Origin: Kosakonia sp. SMBL-WEM22
GTDB taxonomy: Bacteria; Pseudomonadota; Gammaproteobacteria; Enterobacterales; Enterobacteriaceae
Direction of reading: 5' to 3'
NCBI RefSeq assembly: GCF_014490785.1
Contig: NZ_CP051488.1
Coordinates: forward strand, 1,612,001-1,676,000
Length of the DNA: 64,000 nucleotides
In this document: piece after piece, positions 27,497-36,371 of the stretch
Layout: every line of letters begins with the position of its first letter
Position numbering within the stretch: the first letter of the stretch is position 1
The notes under the pieces: model-generated
Database searches by the model: none
Told to the model about the DNA's origin: nothing
The model's input: only the letters and a program-made list of their open reading frames with translations
Made by a program: the position numbers and the translations under genes

Positions 27497-27877
27497 ATGA
27501 ATATTATCAAACACTTACATACGGACCTTGCTCCTTTAGCTATTGGTCCTTATTCCCAAGCAGTGATTGTAAATGACTGCCTGCATACATCAGGCCAGAT
27601 TCCACTTGATCCTATTAAAGGTGAAATTGTTGAAGGCGGTATTGAAGAGCAAACTCTTCAGGTGATGCGAAATCTTTCTGCAATTCTAAAGGAAGCTGGT
27701 AGTTCGTTTGAAAAGGTCTTTAAAACTACATGTTTTTTAGCTGATATGGATGATTTTGCTAAATTTAATGAAATTTATGCTGAGTATTTTATAAGTAAAC
27801 CTGCCCGTTCATGCGTTGCCGTTAGAACACTTCCTAAAAATGTAAAATGCGAAGTAGAACTAATCGCAATCATTTAA
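27497..27877 (+). CDS. RidA-family enamine/imine deaminase
   Basis: This 126-residue RidA (YjgF/YER057c/UK114) protein hydrolyses reactive 2-aminoacrylate to pyruvate and ammonia. The substrate-binding Arg104 in PARSCVAVRTLP and the C-terminal Glu in KCEVELIAII are conserved. The N-terminus LAPLAIGPYSQAVIV is typical. It lies directly upstream of a C-S lyase that would release 2-aminoacrylate, a logical pairing for detoxification. Confidence 0.93.
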   Translation: MNIIKHLHTDLAPLAIGPYSQAVIVNDCLHTSGQIPLDPIKGEIVEGGIEEQTLQVMRNLSAILKEAGSSFEKVFKTTCFLADMDDFAKFNEIYAEYFISKPARSCVAVRTLPKNVKCEVELIAII

Positions 27878-27931
27878 ATTCAACTAAGAGGTTATTTTAT
27901 TCGTCTTCATAATTGATTTGGGAAGGATAAC

Positions 27932-29125
27932 GTGACCTCATTTAATAGGATTAAGAATATGTTATCTACCTACGATAAAAAAATAGATCGTAAAAATACG
28001 TCTTCTATGAAATGGGCTGGTATTAAAGATGGTGAAACCATAGCTGTAGGGGTTGCAGATATGGATTTCATGACCTCCGACGCTGTAGTTGCTGAAGTAA
28101 AAAAAGTGGCAGAAAAAGGGGTGTTTGGTTACTCTATTATTCAGGAAGGTTATTACAGTTCGTTCATTCGTTGGTGTAATAAGCGTTATAACTGGCAAGT
28201 TAAAGAGGAATGGCTTAGCTATACCCCTGGGGTTATCGCGGGTATGGGGGGAGCGGTAAGAGCATTTTCCGAAGTCGGAGATCATGTTATTTTCCAGACG
28301 CCGGCGTTTTATTTATTAAATGAACTGACTGTAACAAACGATAGAATTCCAGTTAGCAACCCTCTGGTTTTGAAAGATGGTAAATATCATATTGATTTTG
28401 ATGATTTAAAGGAAAAAGCTAAACATCCTAAAGCCAAAATTTTTATGCTTTGTAATCCTCAAAACCCTTCTTGCCGGGTTTACACTAAGGAAGAGTTGAC
28501 AAAGATTGCAGATATTTGTTTGAAAAATGATGTCCTGATTGTATCCGATGAGGTGCATTGCGACATGGTTTATCAGCCACATAAACATATCCCTATTGCG
28601 TCCTTAAGCCAGGAAATTGCAGATATAACGGTAACCTGCCTTTCGCCAACAAAAACTTTTAATATGGCAGGTTTGCAAACATCTGTTAATGTGATTTCTA
28701 ATGAAAATCTACGTGCCAAATTTGCCAAAGAACTACTTTCTCGTGACAGTAAACGACCAAATATTTTTGCTAACGTTGGTTTCAAAGCTGCATACGAAAA
28801 GGGAGAAGAGTGGCTGGATAATACTCTTGAATATATCAAGGGGAACGTAGATTTTGTTATTAAATATATCGAAAGTAACATACCTGAGATGAACGTAATT
28901 TATCCTGAAGGTACATACCTTATCTGGATCGATTGCAGTCAAACCAAAATAAAAGGTTCTGATCTCAAATCATATTTCCTTGAGAATGCTAATGTATTAG
29001 TTTCTGCTGGCTCAGAGTACGGGGAAAACTGTGCCAATTTTATACGCATCAATCCTGCATGTCCCAGAGAGGTACTTGTAGAGGTTATGGATAGAATAAA
29101 CCATTCTCTTCACTTAATACGATGA
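27932..29125 (+). CDS. MalY/PatB-type PLP-dependent C-S beta-lyase
   Basis: This 397-residue fold-type I aminotransferase-like enzyme belongs to the MalY/PatB group, which splits cystathionine, cystine or related thioethers into a thiol, ammonia and pyruvate. PLP lysine is K241 in SPTKTFNMAG. Other marks are GVADMDFMTSDAV, CNPQNPSCRVYTKEEL (a Ser replaces the usual Gly after NP) and IRINPACPREVL. A GTG start at 27932 is chosen because GGAAGGA lies just upstream; ATG at 27959 is a weaker option. It is last of the regulator-ridA-lyase set. Confidence 0.9.
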   Translation: MTSFNRIKNMLSTYDKKIDRKNTSSMKWAGIKDGETIAVGVADMDFMTSDAVVAEVKKVAEKGVFGYSIIQEGYYSSFIRWCNKRYNWQVKEEWLSYTPGVIAGMGGAVRAFSEVGDHVIFQTPAFYLLNELTVTNDRIPVSNPLVLKDGKYHIDFDDLKEKAKHPKAKIFMLCNPQNPSCRVYTKEELTKIADICLKNDVLIVSDEVHCDMVYQPHKHIPIASLSQEIADITVTCLSPTKTFNMAGLQTSVNVISNENLRAKFAKELLSRDSKRPNIFANVGFKAAYEKGEEWLDNTLEYIKGNVDFVIKYIESNIPEMNVIYPEGTYLIWIDCSQTKIKGSDLKSYFLENANVLVSAGSEYGENCANFIRINPACPREVLVEVMDRINHSLHLIR

Positions 29126-29130
29126 TACTC

Positions 29131-29162
29131 ATGGATACTGGCTCCTTTGAGCCAGTATCCAT
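29131..29162 (+). terminator. Terminator after the C-S lyase gene
   Basis: Perfect 14-bp arms ATGGATACTGGCTC/GAGCCAGTATCCAT, loop CTTT, followed by AT-rich sequence. A clear end of the ridA-lyase unit. Confidence 0.8.
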
Positions 29163-29255
29163 TCATTATATAATTTTCCATTGCTTTGATTTAAATAATA
29201 AGGTTCTTTTGATTTAAGCGTCAAGTCATCAAGTCTGAATGTGGTCATTATGACT

Positions 29256-29648
29256 TTAGTCATGTTGACATATGTGGCTGATATGGGATACATATATTTT
29301 CAGATTGCTTTCTGCAACTTTCCTCTCATTTTCACTTGCTATCGTAAGTAACAACCCATCTATTCGCTTGTCACGAATCTTAAGTTCTTTATGACATTTA
29401 GTACAAATTATTTTTACATTTTTACCTTCGTCACACTTTTCGTAGCGACAAGATCTTTCATTACTTGTTATTTTTTGTAGATTTCCTAATTTAACAAGGT
29501 TTACGACCGCTTTGTATATCATTGATTGTGGTATATCATATCCTTTTGCTAAGCAAAATTTGAATATTTCAGTAACGGTAAAATCTTCTGTATCTAGTTC
29601 ATTGATTACTTTCAGTATCATTTGATCATGTATTGTCGCATTTTTCAT
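29256..29648 (-). CDS. Diverged Fur-family regulator 1
   Basis: This roughly 130-residue protein has a winged-helix N-terminus (FTVTEIFKFCLAKGYDIPQS then MIYKAVVNLVKLGNLQKI). A Fur-like C-terminal half follows with VKIICTKCHKELKIRDKRID, where Fur has its CxxC zinc site. A final HISHICQHD keeps His and Cys. The usual HHDH metal motif is missing. The ATG at 29648 is preferred over an in-frame GTG at 29660. It is divergent from a second Fur-like gene. Target genes are unknown. Confidence 0.65.
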   Translation of the reverse strand: MKNATIHDQMILKVINELDTEDFTVTEIFKFCLAKGYDIPQSMIYKAVVNLVKLGNLQKITSNERSCRYEKCDEGKNVKIICTKCHKELKIRDKRIDGLLLTIASENERKVAESNLKIYVSHISHICQHD

Positions 29649-29736
29649 TTTAATTTTCACTTGCTTTTAGTGGGTTGATTCGGTTTGAGTATCATTTTAT
29701 GATTTGCTAAAATTAATTCTTTCAGTAGGTGTTGTT

Positions 29737-30102
29737 ATGTTAAGAAATTTAAATGCTCAAGAGGTTGCGGTTGTAAATACCATCGATATGGCTGGACAGG
29801 AAAAATTAACAGCCATGGATGTTTATAATTCTCTGCAATCAAGTAATAAAATAGCGCAGTCTACCGTGTATAATATACTCAGGCGTCTGGTACATAAAGG
29901 AGTGCTAAGAAAAGTACTAACTTTATCTAGCGATGCTTTTTATGAAATCAAAAAAATAAAAAGGAGTAAGCATATCTCTTACATCTATCCAAGAAAGATC
30001 ACTGAACTTACTGATGCTCGACTTGATATCTTAATAAGCCAAATTGCCGCTGAGCTTGATGCGAAAATGCTGGATTATGAAATATCTTTAATTCTTAAGT
30101 AG
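29737..30102 (+). CDS. Diverged Fur-like winged-helix protein 2 without metal ligands
   Basis: This 121-residue protein has a Fur-type winged helix (LTAMDVYNSLQSSNKIAQST followed by VYNILRRLVHKGVLRKVLTL) and a short dimerisation-like C-terminus (LDAKMLDYEISLIL). There are no cysteines and no HHDH motif, so it cannot bind metal as Fur or Zur does. The start at 29737 has AGTAGGTG upstream; a TTG 33 bp earlier is unlikely. It is divergent from, and probably related to, the gene at 29256. Confidence 0.55.
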   Translation: MLRNLNAQEVAVVNTIDMAGQEKLTAMDVYNSLQSSNKIAQSTVYNILRRLVHKGVLRKVLTLSSDAFYEIKKIKRSKHISYIYPRKITELTDARLDILISQIAAELDAKMLDYEISLILK

Positions 30103-30108
30103 AGTCAG

Positions 30109-30150
30109 AATATGAAGCAGAACGTGTCAACGTACTGCCTCATATTTTTT
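30109..30150 (+). terminator. Terminator after the second Fur-like gene
   Basis: Arms AATATGAAGCAG and CTGCCTCATATT pair with one mismatch and are followed by TTTT. It lies between two convergent genes. Confidence 0.78.
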
Positions 30151-30153
30151 AGT

Positions 30154-31365
30154 TCACTCTTTCTTTGGCAAAAATACTGTCATTAATCCAATCAGAGGCA
30201 AGAAAGAACATAGTTGGAAGACCGTGTCGATTCCAGAATGATCAGCAATAATACCTAGCCCTGCAGCACCAAGTCCCCCCATGCCAAATGCAAACCCAAA
30301 GAACAAACCCGAGATCATACCAATGCGGCCAGGTACAAGTTCCTGAGCAAATACTAATATTGCTGAAAATGCAGATGAAAGTACCAGACCAATTATTATT
30401 GTAAATAAGCAGGTCATTTCCAGGTTCAGATATGGCAGGAAAAGACTAAATGGCGCAGCGCCCAGGATTGAACACCATATAACCTTTTTCCGCCCGAAGC
30501 GATCCCCTAGTGGCCCTCCAATTACCGTTCCGGCTGCAGCTGCAAACAGAAAACCAAAAAGATAGAGCTGTGCCTTTTGCACAGGCAAATTAAATTTGTT
30601 GATGAGGTAGAAGGTGTAGTAACTACTTAAGCTTGACATGTATACAAACTTGGAAAATATCAATATCAGCAAGACACTAATGCCAGTGATAACCGTTTTT
30701 GTCGGGAAAGGTGATATTTCACGTGCAGCATTTGCAGGCCCTGTGTTTTTAGTCTGTACCCTGTACCATCGGCTAACCTGCATTAAAATAATCATAGCTA
30801 GCAAGGCTGCCAGCACAAACCATGCCACATGACCTTTGCCGTACGGTGCAATAATTATTGCAGCCAGTAAGGGCCCTAAAGCGCTACCAAGATTACCCCC
30901 GACCTGGAATAGTGACTGAGCCAGCCCGTGTCTGCCGCCTGAAGCCATTCTTGCTACTCTTGACGATTCGGGATGGAATACAGAAGAACCGGTACCTACT
31001 AAAGCAGCCGCAATCAGTATTTCAGGATAGGTTTGAGCTAATGAGAGCATAATCAGACCTACCAGTGTAAATCCCATCCCGACAGGTAAAGAACGCGGTT
31101 GTGGATATTTATCAGTATAAATGCCAATAAGAGGTTGCAACAGGGAAGACGTGACCTGAAACGTTAATGTAATCAGGCCAATCTGCACAAAGCTGAGTGA
31201 AAACTCAGGCTGTAGCAATGGATACAGAGCCAGGAGTAGCGACTGTATCATGTCATTCAATAAATGAGCTGCGCTTATTGCCCCCAATATTTTGAATGAC
31301 GTCTTCGCTATTTTAGGAATGTGTACTGGATCGGCAGTGACGGTTTTACTTGAATTCATTAACAT
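30154..31365 (-). CDS. Fsr-like MFS exporter (fosmidomycin resistance family)
   Basis: This 403-residue MFS protein with 12 helices is strongly similar in recalled sequence to E. coli Fsr (406 aa). Examples are FKILGAISAAHLLNDMIQSL, VGTGSSVFHPESSRVARMAS and LFQVGGNLGSALGPLLAAII. Fsr confers fosmidomycin resistance by export. ATG at 31365 or 31359 could both serve GGAAAC. It appears to be an extra copy carried as transposon cargo, next to another MFS exporter gene in the same direction. Confidence 0.85.
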   Translation of the reverse strand: MLMNSSKTVTADPVHIPKIAKTSFKILGAISAAHLLNDMIQSLLLALYPLLQPEFSLSFVQIGLITLTFQVTSSLLQPLIGIYTDKYPQPRSLPVGMGFTLVGLIMLSLAQTYPEILIAAALVGTGSSVFHPESSRVARMASGGRHGLAQSLFQVGGNLGSALGPLLAAIIIAPYGKGHVAWFVLAALLAMIILMQVSRWYRVQTKNTGPANAAREISPFPTKTVITGISVLLILIFSKFVYMSSLSSYYTFYLINKFNLPVQKAQLYLFGFLFAAAAGTVIGGPLGDRFGRKKVIWCSILGAAPFSLFLPYLNLEMTCLFTIIIGLVLSSAFSAILVFAQELVPGRIGMISGLFFGFAFGMGGLGAAGLGIIADHSGIDTVFQLCSFLPLIGLMTVFLPKKE

Positions 31366-31459
31366 GTTTCCGAAGAGGCATGGTGTTTAACATGACAATA
31401 CCAGAAGGCCTGATTCCTATCAGGCCGTCTGGCTGTGACAATCAGTTTTTGAAACTCTT

Positions 31460-32653
31460 TTAGTTATCTTCTGTTTTCGACATAACTACTGTAACTATGG
31501 AAGCTGAAAGCAGAACAACGACGCTGAGTGAAATGAAAGCATTCGTCAGACCAATAAAATGCGCTGCATAACCAATCAACGCTGGCCCAAGCAATACCCC
31601 CAGGTACCCGAGAATACTTGCTGCTGATATAGCCAGTGTTGCTGGCATCGATTTTTGACGCCCAGCCAAAGAAAACAGTACAGGGACGACATTACCGGCA
31701 GCAAAACCAGCCACTGCCATTGCAGCAAGAACCCACTCGTAAGTGTTGAAAACAGTCGCAAGGTAGATACCAATAGCGGTTAATACCACTCCAGAAAGGA
31801 GCATGGATTTTTCACCCATAATGGTAACCACGCGGTCGCCGATAAAGCGGCTTAACGCCATAGCGATTGCAAACACCACATATCCTGTTCCTGCCACACC
31901 AGCTGCCACGTTTTTCACTTGAATCAGGAAGATAGCTCCCCAGTCAAGCATGGCTCCTTCCGCAAGGAAAATAATCATTGCGAGCACACCGATCCCAATA
32001 ACCTTGCCTTTTGGCACCACGAAAAGTGGATGATCTTCTGTCGAGCGGTTGGTGAAAAAACCCGATGCAGCTAAAGAGATACTAATCAATACAACCAGCG
32101 CGGCTGCACCAGCGGCGATTTTGATATCCAGTCCTGAAGCAATCAGTAACGTAACAAAGCTTGCGCCCGCAAGTCCGCCGATACTGTAGAAGCCGTGAAA
32201 GCCAGACATCATTGGACGGCCAGCTGCATTCTGTACTTCAGTGCCATGAATGTTAGCTGCGACGTCCGTTGCGCCAATCGACGCTCCGAAAAGAAGCAAG
32301 GTCAGGCCCAGTGCTATTGGTGTAGAAACCATTGCAAGTAATGGCAAAGCAATAAATAAACCACACGCACCCGCAAGGATTATTTTTTTGCTGCCGACTT
32401 TACCTGCGAGCCCACCCGCAGTAGGCATACCAACCACGGCACCAAGTCCCAGGCAAAGAAGAATTGAACCCAACATGGCAGAATCAGCATGGATCCGTTG
32501 TTGAGCATAAGGTACTAAAGGTGCCCAGCAGGAGAGGCTAAAACCTGCTATAAAAAATGCTACACGTGTAGACCATTTCGCGGAACTCAGCTTTTTAGCA
32601 AGCTGAGCGTCGTTGATGCTATCAACGTTGCTTTCATTTTGACTCATAATCAT
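31460..32653 (-). CDS. YbjJ-like MFS transporter
   Basis: This 397-residue MFS protein has 12 helices. Features are GFSLSCWAPLVPYAQQRIHA at the first helix, GASIGATDVAANIHGTEVQ and MMSGFHGFYSIGGLAGASF, which resemble the E. coli YbjJ group. The start at 32653 has AGGAAC five bases upstream. The substrate is unknown. It is divergent from an AraC regulator, suggesting inducible export. Confidence 0.75.
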   Translation of the reverse strand: MIMSQNESNVDSINDAQLAKKLSSAKWSTRVAFFIAGFSLSCWAPLVPYAQQRIHADSAMLGSILLCLGLGAVVGMPTAGGLAGKVGSKKIILAGACGLFIALPLLAMVSTPIALGLTLLLFGASIGATDVAANIHGTEVQNAAGRPMMSGFHGFYSIGGLAGASFVTLLIASGLDIKIAAGAAALVVLISISLAASGFFTNRSTEDHPLFVVPKGKVIGIGVLAMIIFLAEGAMLDWGAIFLIQVKNVAAGVAGTGYVVFAIAMALSRFIGDRVVTIMGEKSMLLSGVVLTAIGIYLATVFNTYEWVLAAMAVAGFAAGNVVPVLFSLAGRQKSMPATLAISAASILGYLGVLLGPALIGYAAHFIGLTNAFISLSVVVLLSASIVTVVMSKTEDN

Positions 32654-32733
32654 TCTGTTCCTGATAATCATTTCGATTGAGGACAGATTCTACGTATTGT
32701 ATGCTTGGTAAAATTCATCTGTTATGACGAAAT

Positions 32734-33525
32734 ATGTCGATAAATCGCCAAAATTCAGCTAACCCTGATAATGCTGCTGCTCTGATCGTAGGTCAGACAG
32801 AAATTTGTGAACCTTACACAACGGCACAACATAGTCATCAGCGGCATCAATTGATTTATGCCACCCGTGGGGTGGTTCATATGTCTACTGCTGTTGGGGA
32901 GTGGATCTTGCCACCGAGTCGTGCGCTATGGATCAGCGGCGGCACTAAGCATGCACTTACGGTCAAGCGCCCGGCAGAAATCAATATTCTTTATATTGAC
33001 CCAGTTATCTATCCATTCACTAACTTTGCGCAATGTTGTGTCGTTGAGGTCACCGCCCTGGTACGGGAGTTGATTGCAACCTGTTCCCAACATGCCTGGG
33101 ATTATGAAACTAATACGCCTGAATACAGGCTTTCTGCAGTCTTGATCGACCAGATCAAAAAGCTTGATCTCTCTCCGCTTGATTTGAATCTTCCCAGAGA
33201 TGAGCGCGCGCTGAGAGTGGTAGAGCTCTTAAAAAAAGACCCCGGAAACCGGGATCCTCTTAACGTGCTCGCTCGCGAAGTGGGGGCGAGTGCACGTACG
33301 ATTGAGCGCCTTTTCTCAAAGGAAACGCATCTATCTTTTGGCGCATGGAGACACCGTCACCGTATGCTGTTCGCCGTCGAAAGGCTGGCTTACGGTGAAA
33401 ATGTCACCCGAGTCGCACTTGAGGCAGGCTATGAATCATCCTCAAGCTTTATTGCCTCTTTTCGGGCGATGTTTGGCACTACGCCATCGCGCTATTTCCG
33501 ATTTGAATCAGCGGCTTCGAATTAG
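32734..33525 (+). CDS. AraC-family regulator paired with the MFS gene
   Basis: This 263-residue protein has an N-terminal cupin-type domain (QHSHQRHQLIYATRGVVHMS) and a C-terminal AraC domain (VLAREVGASARTIERLFSKE; VTRVALEAGYESSSSFIASF). Architecture is that of NimR/YdhB-like regulators. It is divergent from the MFS gene at 31460, with 80 bp between starts, so it probably controls it. The 3' end overlaps fhuB on the opposite strand by 18 bp. Confidence 0.85.
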   Translation: MSINRQNSANPDNAAALIVGQTEICEPYTTAQHSHQRHQLIYATRGVVHMSTAVGEWILPPSRALWISGGTKHALTVKRPAEINILYIDPVIYPFTNFAQCCVVEVTALVRELIATCSQHAWDYETNTPEYRLSAVLIDQIKKLDLSPLDLNLPRDERALRVVELLKKDPGNRDPLNVLAREVGASARTIERLFSKETHLSFGAWRHRHRMLFAVERLAYGENVTRVALEAGYESSSSFIASFRAMFGTTPSRYFRFESAASN

Positions 33526-35457
33526 CCATAAAAAGAATGGAACGCCAACTAATGCCGCGATTAAGCCCGCAGGTAATTGCCATGGAAACACAGCCATTCT
33601 ACCTACCCAGTCTGATACGACCATCAGACTGGCTCCTGCCAGGCCTGCTATTGCCAACTGTCCCGTCACTCTCCTGAAGCCCAGATATCTGGCAATATGC
33701 GGAGCCATAAGGCCGACAAAACTTAGTGGGCCGACAATGAAAGTGGAAAGGGCGGTTAGCACAGCCGCAAGTGACATTAACGCGAGACGGCTCAGTGACA
33801 GGGGCACTCCTAATGAACGCGCAACAACCCCGCCAAATGGAAGTAATGACAGCCATCGATGAACCAGCGGAATACAAAAGGTAAGCATTAGCGCAGCCAG
33901 AGACACGCTAATAGCTTTTTCAGCCGTTAAACCATATGTTGAACCCGCAAACCACGATAGCAGCATGGAGGTTCTGGGATCGCCACCTGAAATCATAAGC
34001 ATTAGTAAAGCCAGAAATGCAGCGTTTAGTGCCATCCCGGTTAACATCATACGTTGGGGGGAAAAATCTCTGATACCAGCTATGGTGGTAACAATGATCA
34101 GCGTAGCCACTGAACCCAGACAGGCTGCAGGAAAATACCAGGCTGTTATGTTTCCAGGAAATGCCAGCATTCCAATCACCATACCTGCTGCCGCACCGGT
34201 ACTTACGCCCATGACCTCCGGGCTGGCTACCGGGTTTCCGGTCAGGCGTTGAATAATACAACCAGCAAGGGCGAGCATGATTCCTGCAGAAAACGCGCCA
34301 AGTACCCGGGGGATTCGGAACGAAAGCACGGATTCTGTAGCCCAGGCCCAGCCGTCAGCATTTTTCCCCAGCCCTGATGCTAATAGCGTCAGGGCTGAAA
34401 GTATAATTACACCTGACAAAAGCCATTTTTTCAGGCTTCTTTTGGAAGCTGAATAGTTTTCAGATTCCCCGGCTGTTGAATACATACGCTCTTTGAGCCT
34501 GGGAAGTAATAAAATGAGCCCTGGTGCACCAACAACGGCCGTGACAGTGCCAGTAGGGATCTCCTTCCAGTAAGATGCCAGTAAAATGACGATTTGATCC
34601 GAAATGAAAAGCAACAGCGCGCCGGTTACTGGCACCGTCAAGATCAGCGTTACCAGACGTCTAACACCAAGTAGCCTTGTAATCAGAGGCGCAAATAGCC
34701 CGATGAATCCAATGATGCCAACAGATGTCACCAGAGTAGCCGTAAGGTATATGCCTACCAGAAGCGCAAAGGGCCGTATGAGCTGAAGCTTAAGCCCCAG
34801 GTTTCTGGACATCATTTCATCCATGCCAAGTAACGTCAGGGGCCGATGTAGCGCCAGAATAATGATGAAAGAAATCAACAATTGCGGAATCAGGCGCAGG
34901 ACGACTGCCCAGTCAGTTTGCGTCAGCGAACCTGTTCCCCACAGAAGAACGCTCTGTAATCTTTCGTGAAAATACAGACCAATCAGTTGGCTGACAGCGC
35001 TGCAGTAAAGGGTCAGGACTAACCCTATAAGAATCAACCCTACCGGAGAAAGCTGTTTTCCTCGCGTCATAAACGCGATGACAGCCCCCATAAAAACAGC
35101 GCCAAGGAGCGAACCCGTACCTGGAGAAATTATATTACAACCCCAGAGAGTCGCCATTGTCATGCCTAGCTGAGCCCCGTTAGCAATACCTAGTGTTGAG
35201 GGTTCTGCCAGAGGATTACGTAGCACCTGCTGGAAAAGCAGACCGGCCAGCCCAAGCCCTGCACCGATCATCACAGACATCGCTGAACGGGGTAAAAAAC
35301 TGTACTGAAGTAAGGTTATTTCAACCGCGTAATGTGTATTAAAAGGACTGTAAGCAGCCCACAACTCTATCGGTAAAATGTGATTTACGTTGAAAATGAC
35401 TAAGATACTGGCCGTTATCAGCGCGACGGGTAAGGCGGATAAGCGAAGAGAAATCAT
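33508..35457 (-). CDS. FhuB-like fused ferric-siderophore permease
   Basis: This 649-residue inner-membrane permease consists of two FecCD-type halves fused in one chain, as only FhuB-type proteins have (E. coli FhuB is 660 aa). Each half has the conserved GLAGLLFQQVLRNPLAEPST-like segment: GLGLAGLLFQQVLRNPLAEP in the first, ALAGCIIQRLTGNPVASPE in the second. Each also has the gated coupling segment (GLFAPLITRLLG; GLMAPHIARYLG). The start overlaps the fhuD stop by 4 bp. With FhuC and FhuD it forms the importer for hydroxamate-type siderophores. Confidence 0.9.
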   Translation of the reverse strand: MISLRLSALPVALITASILVIFNVNHILPIELWAAYSPFNTHYAVEITLLQYSFLPRSAMSVMIGAGLGLAGLLFQQVLRNPLAEPSTLGIANGAQLGMTMATLWGCNIISPGTGSLLGAVFMGAVIAFMTRGKQLSPVGLILIGLVLTLYCSAVSQLIGLYFHERLQSVLLWGTGSLTQTDWAVVLRLIPQLLISFIIILALHRPLTLLGMDEMMSRNLGLKLQLIRPFALLVGIYLTATLVTSVGIIGFIGLFAPLITRLLGVRRLVTLILTVPVTGALLLFISDQIVILLASYWKEIPTGTVTAVVGAPGLILLLPRLKERMYSTAGESENYSASKRSLKKWLLSGVIILSALTLLASGLGKNADGWAWATESVLSFRIPRVLGAFSAGIMLALAGCIIQRLTGNPVASPEVMGVSTGAAAGMVIGMLAFPGNITAWYFPAACLGSVATLIIVTTIAGIRDFSPQRMMLTGMALNAAFLALLMLMISGGDPRTSMLLSWFAGSTYGLTAEKAISVSLAALMLTFCIPLVHRWLSLLPFGGVVARSLGVPLSLSRLALMSLAAVLTALSTFIVGPLSFVGLMAPHIARYLGFRRVTGQLAIAGLAGASLMVVSDWVGRMAVFPWQLPAGLIAALVGVPFFLWLIRSR

Positions 35458-36371
35458 ATCTCCTCCAGAATTGCATCAAGCAGATGACAAAAGCGCAGCG
35501 CTGTGACTGGACCTCCGTAATACCAAATACCGGGCACCCGTCTGAAACGCTCTTCTTTTACAAAAGGCATCATCTTCCAGAGTGCGGTATCTGCAAGGTT
35601 TGCCATTGTTGTATCATCATTTTCAGTGAAGCAAATAACCTCGGTTTCTTGCAGACCTATTAGTTGTTCTATCCCAACGACCGCACTTCCCCAGAAACTG
35701 GTCTCTCCCTGCCATCCTCCCGGAATACCTGCTTTGCTCATAACCTCAAGAAACAGGCTATTTTGTCCAAAAACCAGAGCATGTCGCTGGTCAACAAGCG
35801 ACATTAAAAGTAGTGGTCTTCTTTTCTTTTGAGCATATTTAAGCCTCAGTGCAGAGATTTCTGACTCGATGGTAGCAATTATTGCTTTCGCCCTGTCGTA
35901 TCGACCTAATCGGACAGAGAGCGCCGTCAGGGATTGGCAGGACGTTGTGAGCGGTCTGCCATTTTCATCGCTGTATACAAGACCAAAGGATGGGGCAATC
36001 GAGTTATATACTGACGGTGAAGGGCCGTAACCTTCCGCGTAAACGATAAGATCGGGTTGCATCGCTGCTAAAAGTTCCGTATTTGGCTCTGTTCTTAAAC
36101 CGAGTTCGGTGGAGCCATCAGGCAAGACGGGCTCCTTAACCAGTGATCGGTAATTCTCAATTTCTGATACAGCAAAGGGCATAACACCCAGCGTCAGAAG
36201 CATTTCAACAGCCAGCCATTCTGTGGCTGCTATTCGCTGCAGATCGCGCGAGGGAGCGGGACTTTTACCGACCGCAGGTAACCCCAGGAATAAGGATAAG
36301 CCAGCCAGATACTTTAAAAATTGCCGACGTTTAAAATCTGCCACTGCAGGGGAGGGGTTATTACTGAACAT
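35454..36371 (-). CDS. FhuD-like periplasmic ferric-siderophore-binding protein
   Basis: This protein of about 305 residues is a periplasmic binding protein with a twin-arginine-like leader (KRRQFLKYLAGLSLFLGLPA). E. coli FhuD likewise has an Arg-rich leader. The body shows the type III binding fold with a long backbone helix. The start at 36371 overlaps the end of fhuC by 11 bp; the earlier in-frame ATG lies well inside fhuC and is rejected. It carries the siderophore from the receptor to FhuB. Confidence 0.87.
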   Translation of the reverse strand: MFSNNPSPAVADFKRRQFLKYLAGLSLFLGLPAVGKSPAPSRDLQRIAATEWLAVEMLLTLGVMPFAVSEIENYRSLVKEPVLPDGSTELGLRTEPNTELLAAMQPDLIVYAEGYGPSPSVYNSIAPSFGLVYSDENGRPLTTSCQSLTALSVRLGRYDRAKAIIATIESEISALRLKYAQKKRRPLLLMSLVDQRHALVFGQNSLFLEVMSKAGIPGGWQGETSFWGSAVVGIEQLIGLQETEVICFTENDDTTMANLADTALWKMMPFVKEERFRRVPGIWYYGGPVTALRFCHLLDAILEEI

